From NCBI GenBank assembly GCA_019634915.1, contig JAHCAN010000018.1, positions 1 through 58,923 on the forward strand: 58,923 nt of DNA, in the 5' to 3' direction. The position numbers and the translations under genes are program-made. A model generated the notes under the pieces. That model did not search any database, was not told where the DNA came from, and was given only the letters and a program-made list of their open reading frames with translations. Of the stretch, positions 1 to 7,513 are shown piece after piece (position 1 is the first letter of the stretch; every line of letters begins with the position of its first letter). This DNA is from Steroidobacteraceae bacterium (lineage in GTDB: Bacteria > Pseudomonadota > Gammaproteobacteria > Steroidobacterales > Steroidobacteraceae).

Positions 1-74
1 TGATGCACCATGAGGATCCCGCGGCCGTCGCGCGCCAGGTGGAACGCTTCGCCGCCGCACAGGTCCCAGCCTGA
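1..74 (+). CDS. 3' end of a truncated gene, possibly an alpha/beta hydrolase
   Basis: Only the last 23 codons are inside the window, read in the frame beginning at base 3 and ending with TGA at 72-74. The tail reads HHEDPAAVARQVERFAA and then a few residues. A His followed by an acidic and amphipathic helix ending in 'FAA' is typical of the C-terminal helix of alpha/beta hydrolases, after the catalytic His, but the fragment is too short to prove it. The next gene begins two bases after this stop, so the two are probably co-transcribed. The family assignment is inference. Confidence 0.4.
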   Translation, partial: MHHEDPAAVARQVERFAAAQVPA

Positions 75-76
75 TC

Positions 77-337
77 ATGAAATGGCCCGCACTGCGCAGC
101 GACCATCCGCTGCACCTGCCTTACCGCTGGGCGCGGCGCATCGTGATCACGCTGTCGGGCTTCACCGTGCTCGCCGTCGGCGTCGCGATGATCGTGCTGC
201 CGGGGCCGGCGTTCCTCGTGATTCCCGCCGGGCTCGCGATACTCGGGCTCGAGTTCGCCTGGGCGCGCCACACATTGCGCGCGCTGAAGGCGCGTGGTGC
301 ATTGCTGGTCGCGGCGGCGCGGGCGCGCCTGCCCTGA
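77..337 (+). CDS. PGPGW-type small transmembrane protein
   Basis: An 86-residue inner-membrane protein with two hydrophobic segments, about residues 22-38 (ITLSGFTVLAVGVAMIVL) and 45-58. They are joined by the LPGPAFLVIPAGL turn that resembles the Pro-Gly-rich signature of PGPGW family proteins. After the second helix comes a basic, Arg/Ala-rich cytoplasmic tail. Members of this family are widespread and of unknown function. The ATG lies only two bases after the stop of the preceding truncated gene, which suggests translational coupling. The convergent TlpA-like gene ends 12 bp away. Confidence 0.75.
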   Translation: MKWPALRSDHPLHLPYRWARRIVITLSGFTVLAVGVAMIVLPGPAFLVIPAGLAILGLEFAWARHTLRALKARGALLVAAARARLP

Positions 338-349
338 GCCGCGCGCCGC

Positions 350-883
350 TCAGGCGGCGAGCGCCGCGGTGATCAGTTCGCGGAACTGCTCGAGGGTCTT
401 GGCGCCCTGGACGCGCCTGACGACCTTGCCGTCGCGGCCCAGCAGATAAGTCGTCGGCAGCACCTCGTTCCATGCCGGATCGACGACGCTCGCGATCGCG
501 TCGAGCTCGATTTCGCTGCGCAGGTAGCTGCGGAACGCCGGAAAGTATTTCTGGTGAAACGGCACGACGCGCGTCGTGAGCTCGCCGGGCTCGTCCATCG
601 CGACGCCGATCAGCGTGACGCCCCGCGGCGCGAGTTCCTGTTCGATGCGCACGAGGTCGGGGATCTCGCGCAGGCAGGGCACGCACCAGGTCGCCCACAG
701 ATTCAGCACGACCAGTTTGCCGCGCTCCGCATCGAGCAGATCGCGCAGCTGCGGCGCGGACACGAGGCTGATTGCGGCCGCGCCCGGGCCGGCGGCGGCC
801 GCTTCGCCGCCGCTCGCGGCGCCGGCCCGCGTCCCCGCCGCCGCGAGCGCCACGGCGGCAGCGAGAAACCCGCGTCGCTTCAC
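350..883 (-). CDS. TlpA-family thioredoxin-like protein, exported
   Basis: A 177-residue thiol-disulfide oxidoreductase of the TlpA/ResA type, expected to reduce or oxidise disulfides in periplasmic proteins. The N-terminus MKRRGFLAAAVALAAA is a twin-arginine-like signal peptide. The thioredoxin fold follows with active site WATWCVPC (Cys67 and Cys70) and later the cis-Pro region around PTTYLLGRDGKVV. The GTG start at 883 is chosen because it overlaps the stop of the upstream sialidase-like gene in a 4-base GTGA, a classic coupled start. A longer reading to base 934 would bury the signal peptide. The partner suggests both act in the periplasm on a shared task, which is not identifiable from sequence. 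Confidence 0.85.
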   Translation of the reverse strand: MKRRGFLAAAVALAAAGTRAGAASGGEAAAAGPGAAAISLVSAPQLRDLLDAERGKLVVLNLWATWCVPCLREIPDLVRIEQELAPRGVTLIGVAMDEPGELTTRVVPFHQKYFPAFRSYLRSEIELDAIASVVDPAWNEVLPTTYLLGRDGKVVRRVQGAKTLEQFRELITAALAA

Positions 884-2181
884 GGCCGCGCCGCTTCGAT
901 CGCGGTCGTATAGATGCGCTGGCCTTCCTGCCATGCGATCTGCGCGCGCCCGTCGGTCCGGCTTGCGAGCGCGGCCGACTGCGAGGTCTCCGCGCCGTCC
1001 GTGAGGGCGACCGGATCACCGACCGGCGCGCCGGTCGCATCGAGCGTGCGATAGAACACGCGGCGCGGGCCGTCGGTCTTCGCGTGCCAGGCGACGATCA
1101 CGGCGTCGCCGGCAATCGCGATCGCCGGCGCATCCGAGACGGCCGCGCCCGGATGCGCAGGGATCGCCGGGCCGAAGCTCGCGCCGCCGTCGAGCGAGGT
1201 CGCGAGCATCACGCCGGGTGGCGTTTCGGCACCGTTGTGCGCGGCCGTGTAGACGGCATCGCCGCGCACCGCAAGCACGGTCGGTTTCAGCGGGCAGCCG
1301 TCGATGTGCCACGGGGCGCCGCCGGTGCCGACGCGCCGGGTGAATTCGCCGGTCCCGTCGTCGGCGCGCGCGACCGTGCTCATGCGCACGCCGTCGGCGG
1401 TCACGAGGCGTGAGCCGAGATAGGCATGCGACTTCGCATCGAAGGCGAGCGAGAGCTGGCAACACGGGCAGACGCCGTCGGCCGCCTCGATGCGGTCCTG
1501 CGTGAAGCTGCGTCCATCGTCGCGCGAGACCACGCCGTAGATGCTGCCGTTGTCCTTCTCGCCGCGCATGTGGCGCGTGTCGATCCAGATGATGTGCACG
1601 CTGCCGTCGGGCGCGACGCCCATCGTGCCGAAGGCCGCGACGCTCGCGAAGCCGCCGTGGATCACGCTGCTGAGATCGGCGTCGGTCAGCGTGCTGACGC
1701 GGCGCGGCGCGTCGAACGTGCGGCCGCCGTCGGTCGAGCGCGTGTAGTGCGTGGTCAGCACCGGCTTGCCGATACCGTCCTGCATCTCGTTCGCCGGATA
1801 TGCGACGTGCAGCGTGCCGCCCGGACCGTAGGCGATCCGCGGGCGGCTGACCGCGAAGCCCCAGACCTCGCCGTCGGCGCGATTGACGCGCTGCGGTGGA
1901 CCGAAGTTGCTGCCGTCGGCGGCGACCGCCACGTACAGGTCCATCGACGACAGATGCGTGTGTTCGGCCGGGTGACCGTCCTTCGGCGTGGGCGCGGGCA
2001 CGCCGCGATCGAGCCACAGCACGGCGATCTCGCCGCGCGGACCGACCGCGACATCCGGGGCGAGCGCGACATGATCGGCCTCACTGACGGCGATCGGGGC
2101 CGCGGCGCCGGCGGCCAGCGCGGCGAGCGGCACGATCCCGGCGAGCAGTGTGGCGACGGCGAGTCTCGGGGCTTTCGGCAT
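880..2181 (-). CDS. Exported sialidase-like (BNR repeat) beta-propeller protein
   Basis: A 433-residue protein with a clear Sec signal peptide (MPKAPRLAVATLLAGIVPLA, cleavage near AAGAAA). The body resembles the six-bladed sialidase/BNR propeller: recurring S.DGG..F blocks such as RSTDGGRTF, SRDDGRSF and TSLDGGASF occur at roughly even spacing. The Cys-rich patch GVCPCCQLSLAF in the middle is unusual for a sialidase. It hints at metal or disulfide chemistry and fits the thioredoxin-like gene that follows with a 4-bp overlap. No complete set of sialidase catalytic Arg residues could be assigned, so the glycosidase activity is doubtful. The start at 2181 has a GGAAG ribosome site; an upstream ATG at 2214 would precede the signal peptide. 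Confidence 0.75.
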   Translation of the reverse strand: MPKAPRLAVATLLAGIVPLAALAAGAAAPIAVSEADHVALAPDVAVGPRGEIAVLWLDRGVPAPTPKDGHPAEHTHLSSMDLYVAVAADGSNFGPPQRVNRADGEVWGFAVSRPRIAYGPGGTLHVAYPANEMQDGIGKPVLTTHYTRSTDGGRTFDAPRRVSTLTDADLSSVIHGGFASVAAFGTMGVAPDGSVHIIWIDTRHMRGEKDNGSIYGVVSRDDGRSFTQDRIEAADGVCPCCQLSLAFDAKSHAYLGSRLVTADGVRMSTVARADDGTGEFTRRVGTGGAPWHIDGCPLKPTVLAVRGDAVYTAAHNGAETPPGVMLATSLDGGASFGPAIPAHPGAAVSDAPAIAIAGDAVIVAWHAKTDGPRRVFYRTLDATGAPVGDPVALTDGAETSQSAALASRTDGRAQIAWQEGQRIYTTAIEAARP

Positions 2182-2253
2182 CGGTCTTCCCTCGGCTGGC
2201 GGGCGTGCAGGCATTCTAGGCCGGGCGGCCGGACTCCTGCGACAATGCCGCCG

Positions 2254-3312
2254 ATGGAAGACATCGCCTCCGCACCGTGGTTACGCCGGCTGATCGTCGC
2301 GTCGCTGCTCGCCGGACTGATCGTGCTGGCGTTCGAGGTCCTGAAGCCGTTCATCGTGCCGGTGATCTGGGCGGTGATCCTCGCGCACGTGACCTGGCCG
2401 CTCTACCGGCGGATGCTGCGCTGGTGCAAGCGGCGGCGCGCGATCGCCGCGCTGCTGATGACACTGGTCGTGACCGTCTCGATCCTGGTGCCCGCGGTAT
2501 GGCTCGTGATGCTGATCCGCACCGAGCTCGTCACCGCCTATACGACCTTCGTCGCGCAACTCGCGCACGGCGTGGACCTGCCGCATTTCGTGTTCGAGCT
2601 GCCGTGGGTCGGACCCTGGCTCACCGAGATGCTCGCGCGCCTCGCCGATGATCCGGGCGCGCTGAATGCCGAACTGCGCGGCTGGCTCGAGCGGTCGGCC
2701 GGCGAGATCGGCGGCCTGCTCGGCGGTGTCGGGCGCAACATCGTCAAGCTCGGCATCGCGATGCTGAGCCTCTTCTTCATGTTCCGCGACGGCGAGTCGT
2801 TCGCCAGGCAGGTCGCGAGCGTGCTCGAGCGCTCGCTCGGCCAGCGCGTGCACGGCTACATGCTCGCGATCAGCCAGACGGTGCGTGCGGTGGTCTACGG
2901 GCTGCTCGCCGCGGCGGTCGCGCAGGGCACGATCGCCGGCCTCGGCTACTGGGTCGCCGGGCTGCACGCGCCGGTCGCGCTCGGCGCGCTGACGATGATC
3001 GCCGCGCTGATCCCGTTCATGACGCCGGTCGTGTGGGTCGGCGCGAGCCTGTGGCTGCTGATCACCGGGCACACGGTCGCGGGCGTGGGCCTCTTCCTGT
3101 GGGGCCTGCTCGCCGTCAGCTGGATCGACAACGTCGTGCGGCCGCTCGTGATCAGCAATGCGACGCGCATTCCGTTCCTGCTCGTGATGTTCGGCGTGCT
3201 CGGCGGCGTTGCGGCGTTCGGGCTCGTGGGGTTGTTCGTCGGGCCCGTGATCCTTGCCGTGCTGATGGCGGTCTGGCGCGAGTGGCTTCTGGACCGCGAG
3301 CCGATCAGCTGA
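2254..3312 (+). CDS. AI-2E family (PerM/TqsA-type) membrane permease
   Basis: A 352-residue polytopic inner-membrane protein of the AI-2E transporter family (formerly UPF0118), usual length about 350. Predicted helices include residues 8-48 (two close segments around VASLLAGLIVLAFEV and VPVIWAVILAHVTW), one around 70-88, and a C-terminal bundle with GVLGGVAAFGLVGLFVGPVILAV, the typical GxxGGxxxFGxxGxxxGP family signature. Members include autoinducer-2 exporters and sodium/proton antiporters, so the substrate is open. It is divergent from the sialidase-like gene with about 70 bp between starts. An ATG three codons upstream (2245) is an alternative start. Confidence 0.85.
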   Translation: MEDIASAPWLRRLIVASLLAGLIVLAFEVLKPFIVPVIWAVILAHVTWPLYRRMLRWCKRRRAIAALLMTLVVTVSILVPAVWLVMLIRTELVTAYTTFVAQLAHGVDLPHFVFELPWVGPWLTEMLARLADDPGALNAELRGWLERSAGEIGGLLGGVGRNIVKLGIAMLSLFFMFRDGESFARQVASVLERSLGQRVHGYMLAISQTVRAVVYGLLAAAVAQGTIAGLGYWVAGLHAPVALGALTMIAALIPFMTPVVWVGASLWLLITGHTVAGVGLFLWGLLAVSWIDNVVRPLVISNATRIPFLLVMFGVLGGVAAFGLVGLFVGPVILAVLMAVWREWLLDREPIS

Positions 3313-3350
3313 CGCCGTTCGCGCCGATGTCCGGCGCGCGGCCTGCGCGC

Positions 3351-3538
3351 GTGCCTGGCGCCTGGCGTCTTCCGGCGGCTCGCAGGTCGAGCGCACCGCC
3401 TTCGGCGGTGTGCCCTCGCAGCGGCGGCGCTCGGCGAAGTGGAACTGCGGCAGCAGAATCCTCGCGGTCGCCTCGCTCTGTCCGCCGCTGCTCGGCGCTC
3501 TCCATGCGAGCCGCCGGAAGACGCCAGGCGCCAGGCAC
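3351..3538 (-). repeat. Palindromic interspersed repeat, copy 1
   Basis: A 188-bp element bounded by a perfect 34-bp inverted repeat: bases 3351-3384 (GTGCCTGGCGCCTGGCGTCT...) and 3505-3538. Inside is a core that recurs in the opposite orientation in the neighbouring copy at 3593-3780. On the minus strand it runs GAGAGCGCCGAG, then TTCTGCTGCCGCAGTT, then GAGGGCACACCGCCG.AGGCGGTGCGCTCGA. The flanking inverted repeats of the two copies differ, whereas the cores align, so the core is the mobile or conserved part. No credible protein is encoded. It could be a MITE/REP-like element or a structured RNA. Confidence 0.75.
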
Positions 3539-3592
3539 GTGACACGTATCAGCGCGCGGGCTCGTGCCTCGTGCCTCGTGCCGAGCGATCAC

Positions 3593-3780
3593 GGCTGGTG
3601 CTGCCCGAGGTCCGGGGCCTCGCGTGGAGAGCGCCGAGGCGCGGCGAGCAGCGCGAGGCGTTGCGCCATGGGTTCTGCTGCCACAGTTCAAATTCACGCC
3701 TCGCGCCGCCGCGCCGAGGGCACACCGCCGGAGGCGGTGCGCTCGACTCGCGAGGCCCCGGACCTTGGGCAGCGCCAGCC
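3593..3780 (+). repeat. Palindromic interspersed repeat, copy 2
   Basis: The second copy of the element, in the opposite orientation to copy 1. Its ends are 32-bp inverted repeats with two mismatches (3593-3624, GGCTGGTGCTGCCCGAGGTC..., and 3749-3780), and weaker pairing continues outward to about 3581 and 3796. The core carries GTTCTGCTGCCACAGTTCAA and GAGGGCACACCGCCGGAGGC, matching copy 1 apart from scattered changes. Between the copies lies a short tandem repeat (GTGCCTC three times, 3564-3581). With these two units the 534-bp gap between the AI-2E gene and the hydrolase gene is almost fully explained; no gene is visible there. Confidence 0.75.
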
Positions 3781-3846
3781 GCGCGAGCGGTCGGAACGCG
3801 CAGTGGGTAAGGCACGCGCGCCGATCGCCTCTGCGCTTAGTTGGTG

Positions 3847-5541
3847 TCAGGCGTTCAGGAACGGCAGCAGGGTTTCGCCCCAGCGGGCCGGATCGGGCGG
3901 CAGCGCGCAGAACGGGGACTGCGGTTGCGCGGCAGCGGCCGCGAGCGCGTATTCGCGCATCGGGTCCCAGTCGGCCGCGGCGAGCAGCGTCGCGACTCTC
4001 ACGCTGCGCAGGCGGGACTTCACCGGGTAGCTGAAGTGCGCACGGTAGGCCGCGCGCCAGGCTGGCGCGCGCAGTACCTCGAGCACGCGCCGGTGGACCA
4101 TGCGCGTATCGACGTGCACCGCGCCGCGGATGATGCCTTCGCGCGTCGTGCGGAACCACGGCCAGAAGAGGCCCTGGTCACGGATGAACTGCCAGGCCTG
4201 CAGCAGATGGCCGCCGTGCGCATCGGGCCGGATGTCGGGCGCGTAGCGCGCGCGCAGTTCGGCCTGCAGCGCGCGATCGAACCACGGCGGGCCGGCGAGC
4301 ACGAGCCGGCGCACGCGGCGCGGCGCGACGTGGGCGAGTTCCAGGCCGACGAGGCCGCCGCCCCAGACGCCGACGATGTCGCATTCGCGGATCTGCAGCG
4401 CATCGAGCGCGCTGCGCAGCGCGCGTGCGTAGGCGGTCACCGTGACGGCGCCGCGCGCCAGCGGCGCATCCGATTCGCCATGGCCCGGCAGATCGATCGC
4501 GAGCACCGGCCGGTGGCCGATGAACGACGCCGCGAGCGCCGCGACCGTGTCGGCCGAGCCGGCCGCATCGTGCAGCACGACGACGGTACGGCCCGCGGCG
4601 TCGGTATTGCGCCTGACGCGCAGCTGCCCGCCCGGCACGTCGAGCATCTGCTGCCACAGGCGCCCGGCGATCGGCGCGGTCGGGCGCAGACGGGGCGCTG
4701 CACTGCTGCGCGCCTTGCGCAGATGCGCGAGGCACAGGTCGAGCGTTTCGACGGCAGTCGGACGCGCCTCGACGCGCACGCACGGTGCGGTGTCGGTCGC
4801 GCGCTCGAGGTAGCGTGACGTCGGATCCGGCGTCGCCGCGGTGATCAGCGACGGCACCGACAGCTCGCGCAATGTCCGATCGCTCTGCATCGTGAACGCG
4901 GCGCGGTAAGCGACGCGGTAGTGGTCGTCCGCGCGCAGGAACTCGACGAGCCCGTCCTGCAGGCGCTCGGGCGGCGGCAGGCCGACATCCATGCGGTCGG
5001 CGGCGTCCTTGCGGTACCACGGGAAGAAGATCAGCTGCTCGCGCATGCGGCTCCACAGCCAGGCGAGATGCGCGCCGTCCCAGGACGGTTCGAACGCCGG
5101 CAGATAGTTTGCGACGAGTTCGGCGCGCTCCTCTTCCGTCGGGATCACGTAACCGTTCGAGGCGAGCACGTGCACGCGCGCCGGATGGCGCGCCGCGAGC
5201 TGCGCGGCCATCATCGCGCCGGTGTGGAAGCCGTAGAGCGCAGCCTTGCGCACGCCGATCGCATCGAGGAATTCGCTGACGGCGTCGGCGAAGTCGTCCA
5301 TTTCCGCGTAGGCGACGCCGAGCGGATCGGACAGTCCGTAGCCCGGTGTATCCGGGGCGATGCAGGTGAAGTGGCGCTGCCAGCGCTGCATCGTCGCGAT
5401 CATGTCCCGCGAGGACAGCGGCGACTGGTGCAGCATCACGAGCACCGGCCCCGAGCCGGCGCGGCGGTAGTGCACCTGGCGGCTTCCCCAGCGGCCATCC
5501 TGGATCGTGACGAAGTGGCGGCTGATGCGTCGTGTGGCCAT
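3847..5541 (-). CDS. Tandem alpha/beta-hydrolase-fold protein with altered nucleophile elbows
   Basis: A 564-residue protein made of two alpha/beta hydrolase folds in a row (about 20-275 and 300-560). Domain 1 has the oxyanion-loop segment MLHQSPLSS (36-44) and the canonical DTPGYGLSD. Its nucleophile elbow reads GFHTG (104-108), with His in place of the usual Ser. Domain 2 has VLHDAAGS and DLPGHGESD, and its elbow reads GVWGGG near residue 390, again without Ser/Cys/Asp. Both halves keep the strand-turn-helix architecture, so this is a family-wide replacement rather than decay. Function is unknown: a non-hydrolytic enzyme, a His-dependent one or a binding protein are possible. It is divergent from the MFS gene and starts at a unique ATG close to the domain. 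Confidence 0.8.
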   Translation of the reverse strand: MATRRISRHFVTIQDGRWGSRQVHYRRAGSGPVLVMLHQSPLSSRDMIATMQRWQRHFTCIAPDTPGYGLSDPLGVAYAEMDDFADAVSEFLDAIGVRKAALYGFHTGAMMAAQLAARHPARVHVLASNGYVIPTEEERAELVANYLPAFEPSWDGAHLAWLWSRMREQLIFFPWYRKDAADRMDVGLPPPERLQDGLVEFLRADDHYRVAYRAAFTMQSDRTLRELSVPSLITAATPDPTSRYLERATDTAPCVRVEARPTAVETLDLCLAHLRKARSSAAPRLRPTAPIAGRLWQQMLDVPGGQLRVRRNTDAAGRTVVVLHDAAGSADTVAALAASFIGHRPVLAIDLPGHGESDAPLARGAVTVTAYARALRSALDALQIRECDIVGVWGGGLVGLELAHVAPRRVRRLVLAGPPWFDRALQAELRARYAPDIRPDAHGGHLLQAWQFIRDQGLFWPWFRTTREGIIRGAVHVDTRMVHRRVLEVLRAPAWRAAYRAHFSYPVKSRLRSVRVATLLAAADWDPMREYALAAAAAQPQSPFCALPPDPARWGETLLPFLNA

Positions 5542-5660
5542 GCGTGTCCCCGGAAGAAAAAAGCGCGCGGATTATCACCGATCGGCGACGGCCCGCAGTG
5601 GACATCGTATGCTGGCCGCCATTCCATGGCCGGCCGCCCGCCACTTCCACTGCTGCGAAC

Positions 5661-6896
5661 ATGAGTCTGCACCATCCGGCAGTCGTCGCCGCGCTGCGCC
5701 ACCGCGACTTCGCGCGCTACGCGGCGGGGCGCTTCTGCGCGACGCTCGCCTGGCAGATGCTGAGCGTCGCGGTCGGCTGGCAGATCTACGAGTTCACACA
5801 TGATGCGCTCGCGCTCGGCTTCATCGGCCTCGCGCAATTCCTGCCGTTTCTCGGACTCGTGTTGCCCGCGGGGCAGATCGCCGATCGCGCCGATCGGCGC
5901 CTGATCCTCGTGATCGCCTATGGCGTCGAGGCGACCTGCGTCGCGGTGCTGCTCGCGCTGACGCTGCTCGGCATGACGATCGTCTGGCCGATCTTCGCCG
6001 CGATGGTCTTTTTCGGCGCGGGCCGTGCGTTCTGGATGCCGGCGGGGCAGGCGATGACGCCGAACCTGGTGCCGCCCGAGGATTTCAGTGCGGCGGTCGC
6101 GCTCAATTCCGCGCTGTTCCAGATCGCGGTGATCGCGGGTCCTGCGCTCGGCGGACTGCTGTTCCTCGCCGGTGCCGGAGTCGTCTATGGCACCGTGCTG
6201 ACGCTGCAGCTCATCGTCGTGACGCTGATGTTCGGCGTGCGGCCGGTCAAGGCGGCCGGCGCCGGCGCGGCATTCCGCATCCGCGATGCGCTCGAGGGCC
6301 TGAAGTTCGTGTTCCACCGCAAGCCGGTGTTCGGTGCGATCTCGCTCGACCTGTTCGCGGTGCTGCTCGGCGGCGCCACCGCGCTGCTGCCGGTGTATGC
6401 GAGCGATGTGCTGCACATCGGCCCTGCCGGCCTCGGCGTGCTGCGCACGGCGCCGGGTGTCGGTGCAGCGCTGACCGCCGCGGTGCTCGCGGTCTCGCCG
6501 CTGTCACGGCACGTCGGGCGCAACATGTTCCTCGGCACCGGCCTGTTCGCCGTCGCGACGATCGTGTTCGGCGTGTCGACGAACTTCCTGCTGTCGCTGG
6601 CGGCGCTGGTGCTGCTCGGCGCCGGCGACATGGTGAGCGTGTTCATCCGCCACATCCTCGTGCAGCTCGAGACGCCCGACGCGATCCGCGGTCGCGTCAG
6701 CGCGGTCAACTCGATGTTCATCGGTGCGTCGAACGAGCTCGGCGAGTTCCGCGCCGGCGCGACGGCGAAGCTGTTCGGCCTCGTGCCGGCGGTCGCCTGG
6801 GGCGGCGTGGCCTGTCTCGGTGTCGTGCTCGCCTACATCGCGCTGTTCCCGTCGCTGCGTCGGCTCGACGCCTTCCCGACACCGAACCGGAGCTGA
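5661..6896 (+). CDS. MFS exporter, MFS_3/EntS-like
   Basis: A 411-residue major facilitator protein with 12 likely membrane helices. The N-terminal helix pair RFCATLAWQMLSVAVGWQIYEFT and the loop PAGQIADRADRRL (motif A-like, after helix 2) are typical of the EntS/MFS_3 branch of drug and siderophore exporters. So is the C-terminal GDMVSVFIRHILVQLETPD followed by RGRVSAVNSMFIGASNELGE. The cargo is unknown, and no siderophore gene lies nearby. The ATG at 5661 is preferred over upstream in-frame codons because those would add a non-membrane, arginine-rich leader inside the divergent intergenic region. Confidence 0.85.
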   Translation: MSLHHPAVVAALRHRDFARYAAGRFCATLAWQMLSVAVGWQIYEFTHDALALGFIGLAQFLPFLGLVLPAGQIADRADRRLILVIAYGVEATCVAVLLALTLLGMTIVWPIFAAMVFFGAGRAFWMPAGQAMTPNLVPPEDFSAAVALNSALFQIAVIAGPALGGLLFLAGAGVVYGTVLTLQLIVVTLMFGVRPVKAAGAGAAFRIRDALEGLKFVFHRKPVFGAISLDLFAVLLGGATALLPVYASDVLHIGPAGLGVLRTAPGVGAALTAAVLAVSPLSRHVGRNMFLGTGLFAVATIVFGVSTNFLLSLAALVLLGAGDMVSVFIRHILVQLETPDAIRGRVSAVNSMFIGASNELGEFRAGATAKLFGLVPAVAWGGVACLGVVLAYIALFPSLRRLDAFPTPNRS

Positions 6897-6984
6897 CCGG
6901 CGGGCAGGGACGCGGGCGCGCTGGACATCCATACAGTTTCGATTTCTGCAGCCCCCACCGGAAACCGCTATCCTTGCCGCTCAA

Positions 6985-7012
6985 TTGCCGGCCGGGACCC
7001 ACGGCCGATAAA
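6985..7012 (+). promoter_or_regulatory. Possible sigma70-type promoter for the 65-residue protein
   Basis: TTGCCG (6985-6990) and GATAAA (7007-7012) are separated by 16 bp. Transcription from about 7019 would give a very short leader carrying the GGAGG ribosome site at 7023-7027. Seen by eye only. Confidence 0.35.
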
Positions 7013-7031
7013 AAACGAAGATGGAGGTTCC

Positions 7032-7229
7032 GTGGCAACCAGACTCGAGAAGCCCCTGAAGCGCGAACTGGCGATTGGCGATGCGCCCTACATGCTGACG
7101 ATCACCCCGGAAGGGCTCAAGCTGGTGCCCAAGGGCCGGCGCAACGGGCTCGAGCTGACGTGGAAGGGCATCCTCGAAGGCCAGGCGGGCGCTGTTCCCG
7201 GCAGCGGCGCCGAAGGCGCGGAGAGCTGA
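7032..7229 (+). CDS. Small conserved-looking hypothetical protein
   Basis: A 65-residue soluble protein beginning with GTG four bases after a strong GGAGG ribosome site (7023-7027). Third codon positions are strongly GC, as in the neighbouring genes, which supports translation. The central PYMLTITPEGLKLVPKGRRN followed by GLELTWKGIL looks like a small beta-strand module. I do not recognise a family or function. It stands alone between the MFS exporter and a small opposite-strand gene. Confidence 0.65.
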   Translation: MATRLEKPLKRELAIGDAPYMLTITPEGLKLVPKGRRNGLELTWKGILEGQAGAVPGSGAEGAES

Positions 7230-7259
7230 CCAGGCGGGAATCCCCAGGCACGCGCCCCG

Positions 7260-7436
7260 TCAGGCGAACTCGCATTTCCATCCTTCGGGTGGCGATGCCG
7301 TGGCGAGCGCGCCCATGAACGCCGGGTCCGCGCCGGCGTGGCGGTCGGCCGCCGCGTCGCAGGCGGCAGCCAGGCGCTCGATCAGCGGCCACATCTGGCC
7401 GTGTTCCCGCTTCATCACGAACACTGAATCGTTCAT
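7260..7436 (-). CDS. 58-residue hypothetical protein, perhaps a shortened hemerythrin-type helix
   Basis: Reading from the ATG at 7436 gives MNDSVFVMKREHGQMWPLI and on to PEGWKCEFA. The stretch MKREHGQMWPLIERLAAACD resembles the first helix of hemerythrin-like (HHE) domains, where a His in 'EH' binds iron, but the remaining helices are absent. The gene is therefore either a fragment or an unrelated small protein. GC-rich third positions support coding. An in-frame ATG at 7457 would add seven residues. The family suggestion is weak. Confidence 0.45.
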   Translation of the reverse strand: MNDSVFVMKREHGQMWPLIERLAAACDAAADRHAGADPAFMGALATASPPEGWKCEFA

Positions 7437-7513
7437 GGCATCGGTCCCGGCGGTCATGCCGCAGCGGAGAAGGCGGTGTCGAAAGTTTAGCGGCGATCGG
7501 GGATGATCGGGCC

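Noticed and set aside
3305-4159. Minus-strand frame of 284 codons running through the repeat region
   Set aside because: It crosses both palindromic repeats, whose mirrored sequence gives repeated Arg/Ala/Gly-rich peptides, and overlaps the hydrolase gene. Not a protein.
6921-6960. A second LexA box (CATACAGTTTCGATTTCTGCAG)
   Set aside because: It contains ACAG and CTGCAG, but no CTGT-N8-ACAG arrangement; not a match.
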